This document shows, in pieces, positions 1-5,018 of a DNA stretch of 6,021 bases. Below the pieces are notes generated by a model. It was not told the origin of the DNA and did no database searches. It saw only the letters and a program-made list of their open reading frames with translations. The position numbers and the translations under genes were made by a program. The number at the start of each line of letters is the position of its first letter. Positions within the stretch are counted from its first letter, which is position 1. Origin of the DNA: an uncultured Archangium sp. (GTDB lineage: Bacteria > Myxococcota > Myxococcia > Myxococcales > Myxococcaceae). Location: assembly GCA_946479335.1 (NCBI GenBank), contig CAMLFP010000345.1, positions 1 to 6,021 on the forward strand, written 5' to 3'.

Positions 1-122
1 ACGCGGCCGCCGATCAGCGCGGCGGGGAGCGCTCCGGAGATGCGGGACTTTTCGATGGTGAGGTCGAGCTCTCCGGGCCTCGCGAGGAGGGCGTCGTTCC
101 ATGACTGTGCGCGGGCGTTCAT
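1..122 (-). CDS. Partial N-terminus, possible carotenoid oxygenase-like protein (runs off left edge)
   Basis: An open frame reads from an ATG at 120-122 to the window edge, giving 41 residues that begin MNARAQSWNDALLARPGE and end ISGALPAALIGGR(V). Most codons end in G or C, as expected for a real gene here. It lies 25 bp after the kinase stop codon on the same strand, so the two may be co-transcribed. No strong Shine-Dalgarno site is visible. The spacing of an E-L-D-L stretch followed by 'G.LP..L.G' resembles the start of the carotenoid oxygenase/RPE65 family, where such a motif precedes an RNGP-like sequence. The diagnostic part and the iron-binding histidines lie outside the window, so the family call is a weak inference. 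That it is a real coding start is more likely than not. Confidence 0.5.
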   Translation of the reverse strand, partial: MNARAQSWNDALLARPGELDLTIEKSRISGALPAALIGGR

Positions 123-147
123 CGCTGACGCTTGTAGCCCAATGAGG

Positions 148-3100
148 TCAGGGCAACAGCGCGCCAAAGTCGACGCGCTGCGGAGTCACGCCCTCGAGGC
201 GGAGCCCGCGCTCGCGCGTGAAGGACTCCAGCGGGCGAGGCGCGGGCGTCAGCTCGACGCGCGCGAAGTGTGCGCCACCCACGAGGATCGCTGAGGTGCC
301 GACCCACTGAAGGGTGCGCGGCTCGTTCTCGACGCCATCGAGCCGGAGCACGGGCGCGCGGCGCGCGAGGTCCCACAGGATCAGCGTGCCGTCTGACGAG
401 GCGCTGGCGAGCCACCGGCCATCGGGAGAGAACGCCACGGCGCTGACGTAGCTCTCGTGGCCGCGCAGCGTGGTCTCCAGCGCGCCGGTGGCCGCGTTCC
501 ACAGGCGCACGGTGCGGTCCCAGCTCCCCGAGGCGATGAGCGTCTCGTCGTTCGACAGCGCGACGGCCCTGACGCCGTGCCAGTGGCCGCGCAGCACGTG
601 GCGGGGCGCGCCTGACGGCAGGTCGAAGACGCGCACGGTGGTGTCGTAGCTGGCGGTGACGGCGAGCGTCTTCCCGAGGTCGGCGGAGAAGATGTCTGAC
701 TCGTGGCCGCGCAGGGTGATCGCCGCGCCGCCGTCGAGCGGGCGCAGCGTGAGCTCCTTGCGGTGGCCGAGCGCGCCGGTCCAGCGCGCGTCGCGGTCGA
801 CGAGGAGGCTCCACAACTGCGCGTCACGCGCGAGCTCATGATCACCCGCGGCGTCGCGGAGGTAGACGACCTCGTCGGCACCCTCGTAGCCGATCCACAA
901 TCGGCGGCCGCCGTGCAGCGTGCGCACCTGCCAGATGCGGCGCCCGACGGGCTCGCGGTCGACGAGCCGGCCGGAGACGGGGTCTCGATGCACGAAGAAG
1001 TCGCCCTCCGCCAGCAGCACGCCGCCGTCTTCGGTGTCGAGGTGGCTGATGCGCGCTCGCCAGGGCATCGCCGTACGCAGCACGCGCGGCCACTCGACGC
1101 GGAACAGCGCACCGTCGTCGACGCCCGCGATGGCCGCCTCGTCGATCGCGCTGAGCGACAGCCCGGCGGTGCCGAGTTGATCGACGCCCAGACACTGCCA
1201 CTCGTCGTCGCTGGAGCTGGAGACCGCCCAGCTCCGCACCTGCCCGTCGTCGGCGGTCGAGATCAGGTGGCGTTCGTCGAGCCACGCGACGCTGGTGACC
1301 CGGCGCGTGTGGCCGATCAGCGTCATCGGCGCGGCGTCGGGCGCGTCGGTCTTCCACACGCGCACGGTGCGATCGCGCGAGCTCGAGGCGAGGAGCTGCC
1401 CGTCGGGCGACACCGCGAGGCGCGACACGGCGTCTTGATGGCCCATGAAGGAGGCGAGCGGTGCGCCTTCCCACGACCACAGCGCGATTTCTCCGCTCCA
1501 GGTGCCGCTGGCGACCCACGCGCCACGAGGATCTCCGGCGAGGCTGTAGATCGGCACGCGGTGCCCCTGCCAACGCACGCGCAGCTCGCCGCCGGGCAAT
1601 GACACCACCTCCAACGCGCCGCGCTCGTCACCCAGCATCGCCGCGGTGCCGTCGGGCGCGATGACCAGTGACTGCAGCTCGGTGGACGCCTGCCGCAGCA
1701 CCTGCGGGTCACCTGAGTCGGGGTTCCAGCGGATGAAGCGGCCGTCGTGCGCGACGGAGTACAGCGTGCGGCCGTCAGCCGAGAACGCGAGCGCCGACAC
1801 GCTGCCTTGATGGGCGAGCGGCAGCACGCGCGGGGCAACCTCTCCGCTGCGCCACACGGCGACGCGGCCGCTGGAGGACGCCACCGCGAGGCGACGCGAG
1901 GCCGGGCTCCAGGTCTGCGCGACGATCGCCTCTCCTGGCCAGATCGTGGCGCGCGCGCGCAGCAGGGAGCGCCCGGTGTTCGCGGCCATCATCAGCCGCG
2001 CGGGCTCGTTCTCGCTCAGCGCGTTCGCGGTGGCGCCGAAGAGGGCCGCTTCATCGGCGCCGCCCGCGGCTTGCGCCAGCTCTCCCTTCTGCAGCAGCGC
2101 CGCCACGAGCACCTCGCGGGTCTGCGCGCGGCTGCGGGCGATGAGCAGCGCGGCGCCCAGTGACACCGCCGCGACCAGCGCCAGCAGCGAGAGCGCGACG
2201 CGGTGCCGGCGGAACGCGCGCGCGGCACGTTCGCTCAGCGCGTACTCGTGGGCGCGCACCAGCCCACCGGAGAGGAAGCTGGTGAGCTCCTCCGCGAGCG
2301 CCGTCGCCGTCGGGTACCGCTGCTGCGGGTCTTCGTGGCAGGCGCGGGCGATGATGGCCCGCAGCGGCGCGGGCACCGGCGCGGGTGGCGTGACCTCGAG
2401 CACCTCCTTGAGGATCACGCCGAGCGAGAAGACGTCGGCCGTGGCCGCAGCGGGCTTTCCGGCCTCCTGCTCCGGGCTGCGGTAGCCGCGCGTGCCCACC
2501 GGGCCGCTCGTCGCGGCGAGCTCTTCGCCCTGCGCAGCCAGACCCCAATCGATGACCACCGTCTCGCCGTCGTGGCCGAGCGCGATGTGTTCGGGCTTGA
2601 GATCGCGGTGCACCACGCCGTGCGCGTGCGCGTGGCCGACGGCGTCGCAGGCCTGCAGCAGGCGCGGCAGCAACCGGAGCCGCTCCTCGAGCGTCTGCGC
2701 GCGGGAGATGGCTTCGCGCAACGAGGCCGGCCCGGGCTCCGCGCGCACCAGCCGCTGCACGCTGTAGAGCGAGCCATCGGCGCGGCGGCCGATCTCGAAG
2801 ACGGTGACGATGCCGGGGTGATTGAGCCGGGCGACGAGGCGGGCTTCGCGCAGCGCGCGCTCGCCTTCCCGATGCGCCAGCTTCAGCGCGACGGCGCGGC
2901 CGAGGTGATGGTCCCACGCCAGCCAGACGCGGCCCTCGGCGCCTTCTCCCAATTCTCGCTGCAGCTCGTAGCGGCCCTCGGCTTCACGCGTGAGATCGTC
3001 GGGCGCGCTGACGGGCGCGCCGTCGGGCTCGTCGAGCGACGCCAGCACCGCCGCGCAGGTGGAGCACGACTCGAGGTGTTGTTCGACGAGCGCCGCGCGC

Positions 3101-3165
3101 CGTTCGTCGAGCCGGCCGGCCGCGAAGTCCAACCACACCTGCTCGTCGGGGCACTCAGCAGCCAC
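148..3165 (-). CDS. Membrane Ser/Thr protein kinase with N-terminal anti-sigma zinc finger and C-terminal WD40 propellers
   Basis: Predicted membrane signalling kinase of 1005 residues from the GTG at 3163-3165. Residues 1-45 form an anti-sigma-type zinc motif: C5, then H30, C34 and C37 (C-x24-H-x3-C-x2-C). The kinase domain (about 66-300) has the glycine loop GEGAEGRV (73-80), K95 in AVALKL, HRDLKPEH (186-193), DWG (206-208), SPE (230-232) and D244 before VFSLG. The Asn normally ending HRDLKPEN is His193. Basic residues precede one hydrophobic helix (323-343). A helical linker follows, then about 14 WD40-like units (about 415-973). I chose the GTG because AAGGGG lies 5 nt upstream and the zinc motif starts at once; longer in-frame starts at 3261 and 3498 add only Arg/Ser-rich sequence or overlap the sigma gene. 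The divergent ECF-like sigma gene is its probable partner. Topology predicts zinc finger and kinase in the cytoplasm and propellers outside. The ligand is unknown. Confidence 0.92.
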   Translation of the reverse strand: MAAECPDEQVWLDFAAGRLDERRAALVEQHLESCSTCAAVLASLDEPDGAPVSAPDDLTREAEGRYELQRELGEGAEGRVWLAWDHHLGRAVALKLAHREGERALREARLVARLNHPGIVTVFEIGRRADGSLYSVQRLVRAEPGPASLREAISRAQTLEERLRLLPRLLQACDAVGHAHAHGVVHRDLKPEHIALGHDGETVVIDWGLAAQGEELAATSGPVGTRGYRSPEQEAGKPAAATADVFSLGVILKEVLEVTPPAPVPAPLRAIIARACHEDPQQRYPTATALAEELTSFLSGGLVRAHEYALSERAARAFRRHRVALSLLALVAAVSLGAALLIARSRAQTREVLVAALLQKGELAQAAGGADEAALFGATANALSENEPARLMMAANTGRSLLRARATIWPGEAIVAQTWSPASRRLAVASSSGRVAVWRSGEVAPRVLPLAHQGSVSALAFSADGRTLYSVAHDGRFIRWNPDSGDPQVLRQASTELQSLVIAPDGTAAMLGDERGALEVVSLPGGELRVRWQGHRVPIYSLAGDPRGAWVASGTWSGEIALWSWEGAPLASFMGHQDAVSRLAVSPDGQLLASSSRDRTVRVWKTDAPDAAPMTLIGHTRRVTSVAWLDERHLISTADDGQVRSWAVSSSSDDEWQCLGVDQLGTAGLSLSAIDEAAIAGVDDGALFRVEWPRVLRTAMPWRARISHLDTEDGGVLLAEGDFFVHRDPVSGRLVDREPVGRRIWQVRTLHGGRRLWIGYEGADEVVYLRDAAGDHELARDAQLWSLLVDRDARWTGALGHRKELTLRPLDGGAAITLRGHESDIFSADLGKTLAVTASYDTTVRVFDLPSGAPRHVLRGHWHGVRAVALSNDETLIASGSWDRTVRLWNAATGALETTLRGHESYVSAVAFSPDGRWLASASSDGTLILWDLARRAPVLRLDGVENEPRTLQWVGTSAILVGGAHFARVELTPAPRPLESFTRERGLRLEGVTPQRVDFGALLP
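250..1926 (-). repeat. WD40 repeat region of the kinase (about 14 units, probable double seven-bladed propeller)
   Basis: This stretch codes about 14 units of 30-45 residues, many with the GH...W(D) pattern of WD40 repeats. Clear GH starts (numbering of the 1005-residue protein) are GHRVPIYSL at 534, GHQDAVSRL at 575, GHTRRVTSV at 618, GHESDIFSA at 820, GHWHGVRAV at 860 and GHESYVSAV at 902. The units around 660-810 and the last one (about 945-973) are degenerate. Fourteen units fit two seven-bladed beta-propellers, which usually serve as binding platforms. The repeat is at protein level; I saw no near-identical DNA repeats, so it looks old. The count is by eye and could be off by one or two. 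Confidence 0.8.
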
Positions 3166-3170
3166 CGCGG

Positions 3171-3176
3171 CCCCTT
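3171..3176 (-). promoter_or_regulatory. Ribosome binding site deciding the kinase start
   Basis: The minus strand reads AAGGGG here, 5 nt before the GTG at 3163-3165. It supports the GTG over the longer in-frame starts. The alternative ATG at 3259-3261 has no comparable site. Confidence 0.6.
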
Positions 3177-3193
3177 GCCTGAGCGCGCGCGGT

Positions 3194-3222
3194 GAGTCGA
3201 GCGCGGTGCGGGCGCTCGACTC
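3194..3222. promoter_or_regulatory. Perfect 11-bp inverted repeat (7-nt spacer), candidate operator or hairpin
   Basis: The left arm GAGTCGAGCGC (3194-3204) and right arm GCGCTCGACTC (3212-3222) are exact reverse complements around GGTGCGG. The element sits 28 bp upstream of the kinase GTG and 37 bp upstream of the sigma ATG. It could bind a dimeric regulator of both genes, or form a hairpin in either 5' leader. The sequence gives the symmetry; the role is inferred. Confidence 0.5.
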
Positions 3223-3259
3223 GCGCTCGGGTGTTCGGTAACGACCCGGCGGGCGCGCC

Positions 3260-4102
3260 ATGTCTCTGACGAAGCGGTTTTGCGGGAAGCACGACGAGCG
3301 CCTCGAGGCGACGCTGAGCGCGGCGATCAACGAAGCGCGCGCCCTGGGCGTGCAGGCGCCGGAGCAGCACCTCGATGCGTGGACCGCGGCGCTGACGGGC
3401 GAGGCCCCGGAGGTGCGGTGGGCGGAGCTGTTGCTGGTCGCCGCTGTCGTCGCGGGTGACGAGCGCGCGCTGCAGCGCTTCGATGCGGAGTTCCTCACGG
3501 TCGCCGCGGCGGGCGTGGCACGACGCTACCCGCCGCTGCACGCGGAAGATCTCGCGCAGGCGACGCGAGAGCGGCTGTTGGTGGGCGAGGGCGTGGCGCG
3601 GCTGCGCGCGTGGGGCGGCCGCGGCGCGTTGCTGGCGTGGCTGCGCGCGGTGGCGACGCGATTGGCGCTCGACCTCGTGCCGCGCGAGAAGCAGCGCGCG
3701 CTCGACGACGCGGCGTGGGAGCGCGCGGTGACGACGCTGACGTCGGGCGCCACGCCGGAGCTGGCCTTGATCGAACAGACCCGCCGCGTGGAGTTGACGG
3801 GGGCGCTGCGCGAGGCGCTCCGTCGCCTGCCACGCCGCGAGAAGGTGGTGCTGCGGCTTCACGTCTTCCAGTCGCTCTCGACTGATCAGCTGGGCCGCGT
3901 GTTCCACGTCGCGCCGTCGACCGTGCGCCGGTGGATTCAGGGCGCGCGCTCGACGGTGCTCGAGACGATGCACGCGTTGCTGACGGAGCAGTCGAAGTGG
4001 TCGCGCTCTCAGATCGACAGCGCGTTGGCGCGCCTCTCGACGCGCGAGCTGAGCCTCTCGGGGTTGGCCGACAGCGCTACTGGCACGCGCAGCCATACGT
4101 GA
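3260..4102 (+). CDS. ECF-like RNA polymerase sigma-70 factor (myxobacterial kinase-linked type)
   Basis: Directs RNA polymerase to a specific promoter set; the regulon is unknown. The 280-residue protein has an N-terminal extension (1-60), a region 2 (about 63-146) with AEDLAQATRERLL as region 2.2 and LLAWLRAVATRLALDLVPR as 2.3-2.4, a linker, and a region 4 (about 180-241) with LREALRRLPRREKVVLRLH followed by the helix-turn-helix STDQLGRVFHVAPSTVRRW. A tail of about 40 residues, including SQIDSALARL and LSLSGLAD, follows region 4. Extra N- and C-terminal parts are characteristic of a Myxococcales-specific sigma family (described as Sig-70_gmx1, TIGR03001); assignment is by pattern only. The ATG at 3260 lacks a clear ribosome binding site. 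It is divergent from the zinc-finger kinase, its probable regulator. Its last 26 bp overlap the opposing lipoprotein gene. Confidence 0.9.
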   Translation: MSLTKRFCGKHDERLEATLSAAINEARALGVQAPEQHLDAWTAALTGEAPEVRWAELLLVAAVVAGDERALQRFDAEFLTVAAAGVARRYPPLHAEDLAQATRERLLVGEGVARLRAWGGRGALLAWLRAVATRLALDLVPREKQRALDDAAWERAVTTLTSGATPELALIEQTRRVELTGALREALRRLPRREKVVLRLHVFQSLSTDQLGRVFHVAPSTVRRWIQGARSTVLETMHALLTEQSKWSRSQIDSALARLSTRELSLSGLADSATGTRSHT

Positions 4103-4805
4103 GCCCGCGCGTCGCGTCGTCGCCCGAACACGTCGGCGAGCGGCCGGTCTGGCAGCCACTCACTGCGATGTACGAGATGCAGTAGTTCTCCGGGTTGGCG
4201 CACGTGGAGCTCGACTTGGTCTGGCAGGAATAGGTGTTCACGTTGTTGAGCGCGTCGCAGCCGACGCGGCAGTACTGCGTCGCCGAGTTGCACGTGGTCG
4301 AGCCGCACGTGAACGAGCCCACGCACATCGCGCCGTTGCCACCGCCGGTCGACGCGCTGCCACCGCCGGTCGCGCCGCTGCCGCCGCCGGTCGAACTGCT
4401 GCCACCGCCGGTCGAGCCGCTGCCGCCGCCAGTCGCGCCGCTGCCACCGCCGGTCGAGCCGCTGCCGCCGCCGGTCGAGCCATTGCCGCCGCCGGTCGAG
4501 CCGCAAGACGAGATCGCCGTCGAGCCGGACGGATCGCACCGGTAGTACTCGCCGGCGGCTTCGAAGCAGAGGAGGCCACCGCACTCCGCGGTCTGCTGAA
4601 AATCGCCGTTGATGCTCATCTGGCAGAAGCACGTCTGCCCAGAACCTCCGCCGGAGGAGGCGCCCGAGCCGCCGCCCGTCGTGACGCCGGAGCCACCGCC
4701 GAACGCCGAGCCTCCGCCCGTGCCTCCGTCGTTTGCTGAATCACCGGGGCCGCACGAGCCGAGCATCACGATCGCCAGAAAAAGAGCTGTCCGCTTGAGG
4801 TTCAT
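4077..4805 (-). CDS. Cysteine-rich lipoprotein with Gly-Ser-Thr repeat linker
   Basis: Predicted exported lipoprotein of 242 residues, function unknown. The N-terminus MNLKRTALFLAIVMLGSC has a basic start, a hydrophobic core and a lipobox (LGS-C18). Gly at +2 gives no inner-membrane retention signal, so the outer membrane is likely. A Gly/Ser spacer (27-56) is followed by a small module with six cysteines (59, 61, 75, 80, 90, 101), a linker of TGGGSGS-type heptads (102-160), and a C-terminal module with twelve cysteines (161, 167, 172, 179, 183, 194, 202, 209, 218, 226, 239, 241). Even cysteine counts in both modules suggest disulfides. The gene is convergent with the sigma gene, overlapping it by 26 bp, and divergent from a lipoprotein of similar design. 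No good ribosome binding site precedes the ATG. Gly-rich linkers of this kind are common in myxobacterial surface lipoproteins. Confidence 0.82.
   Translation of the reverse strand: MNLKRTALFLAIVMLGSCGPGDSANDGGTGGGSAFGGGSGVTTGGGSGASSGGGSGQTCFCQMSINGDFQQTAECGGLLCFEAAGEYYRCDPSGSTAISSCGSTGGGNGSTGGGSGSTGGGSGATGGGSGSTGGGSSSTGGGSGATGGGSASTGGGNGAMCVGSFTCGSTTCNSATQYCRVGCDALNNVNTYSCQTKSSSTCANPENYCISYIAVSGCQTGRSPTCSGDDATRGLTYGCACQ
4336..4503 (-). repeat. Eight tandem 21-bp repeats coding the lipoprotein linker
   Basis: Eight direct units of 21 bp each code a heptad such as STGGGSG or ATGGGSG. On the plus strand each unit reads roughly TTGCC(A/G)CCGCC(G/A)GTCG followed by a variable hexamer. Most differences between units are third-position or Ser/Ala changes. 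Because 21 is a multiple of three, slippage would change linker length without shifting the frame. The proline-rich frame on the opposite strand is a by-product. Confidence 0.85.
4474..4496 (-). repeat. 23-bp inverted-repeat arm inside lipoprotein 1 linker
   Basis: The reverse complement of this segment is identical over 23 bp to 5300-5322, and over 38 positions (extending to about 4459) there are only two mismatches. It codes T104-GGGNGST-111 of the minus-strand lipoprotein. The partner arm codes the same residues in the same frame of the plus-strand lipoprotein. Confidence 0.75.
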
Positions 4806-5014
4806 GCAGCGATGACGGGCGGAGTGCCTGGAGCGCGCGCACGCGCTCCCGCAGACAGCGATTTCTCGAAGTATTCCGAGCGATTGCGCGTGCTCGCCGC
4901 GCAGGCCCCTGGGGGGAGTCGTCGCCGTTGTTCATTTCTTGAAGGAGATCAGTCGGTTGTGCGGAGGAAACGCTGTCGCGTGCGCGCGATGAGCGCAGCG
5001 CCCGTCTTCGGGGC
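4806..5014. promoter_or_regulatory. Divergent intergenic region between the two lipoprotein genes
   Basis: These 209 bp separate the two lipoprotein start codons and should contain both promoters. The least GC-rich part is around 4859-4886, with a partly symmetrical CTCG..AAGTATTC..CGAG core at 4865-4880; it is the best candidate promoter or operator, but no consensus match is clear. The region also holds a perfect 8-bp hairpin (4830-4849) and a strong Shine-Dalgarno-like AAGGAGAT (4942-4949). The 68-codon frame at 4812-5018 has no recognisable protein features. Confidence 0.5.
4830..4849. other. Perfect 8-bp stem, 4-nt loop hairpin in the leader of lipoprotein 1
   Basis: GGAGCGCG (4830-4837) and CGCGCTCC (4842-4849) pair perfectly around CGCA. 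The element lies 24 bp upstream of the minus-strand lipoprotein ATG, so it could be a leader hairpin or an operator. Short GC palindromes are frequent by chance in DNA this GC-rich. Confidence 0.35.
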
Positions 5015-5018
5015 ATGA
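4942..5018 (+). other. Strong Shine-Dalgarno and possible short leader ORF coupled to lipoprotein 2
   Basis: AAGGAGAT at 4942-4949 is the best ribosome-binding match in the window, yet no usual start codon of the lipoprotein frame follows it closely. A GTG at 4959 opens a 19-codon frame (VRRKRCRVRAMSAAPVFGA) whose TGA at 5016-5018 overlaps the lipoprotein ATG in the four bases ATGA. The spacing of 11 nt from the AAGGAG core is long. A TTG at 4957 gives only 11 codons. If translated, the ORF could couple translation into the lipoprotein gene, whose own start has no well-spaced site. This rests on signal arrangement only. Confidence 0.3.

Larger units (their letters stand above)
3166..3259. promoter_or_regulatory. 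Divergent promoter region between kinase and sigma factor genes
   Basis: These 94 bp separate the two divergent start codons and, if the GTG start is right, should hold both promoters. The sequence is extremely GC-rich, and I could not identify a convincing -35/-10 pair or an ECF-type promoter. The notable element is the inverted repeat at 3194-3222. A partial outer echo, GAGCGCG at 3181-3187 and CGCGCTC at 3222-3228, extends the symmetry with a gap. Shared control, perhaps autoregulation by the sigma factor, is inferred from layout alone. Confidence 0.5.

Noticed and set aside
703..1602. Long plus-strand open frame (299 codons) opposite the kinase gene
   Set aside because: It is antisense to the WD40 region, and its composition (Arg, Ala, Val, Asp-rich, no domain) is that of a shadow frame in GC-rich DNA. 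The minus-strand frame has clear WD40 motifs.
3262..3498. N-terminal extension of the kinase frame up to 3498
   Set aside because: It would overlap most of the sigma gene's N-terminus on the other strand and adds Ser/Ala/Arg-rich sequence before the zinc motif. The GTG at 3165 has a ribosome binding site.
3155..4159. Minus-strand frame of 334 codons opposite the sigma gene
   Set aside because: Very rich in Arg, Gln, Leu and Ala with no motif. The plus strand codes recognisable sigma regions 2 and 4.
4336..4503. CRISPR-like array in the tandem repeats
   Set aside because: The units are contiguous 21-mers without unique spacers, lie inside a coding frame, and have codon-level variation.
4234..4545. 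Plus-strand proline-rich frame (LPPPVEP repeats)
   Set aside because: It is simply the complement of the TGGGSGS repeat. It lacks a plausible start context, and the minus strand has a full lipoprotein.
4812..5018. 68-codon plus-strand ORF between the lipoproteins
   Set aside because: No protein features or recognisable motif, and Arg-rich like other shadow frames. Only its last 19 codons are kept as a possible leader ORF, because of the Shine-Dalgarno site and ATGA junction.
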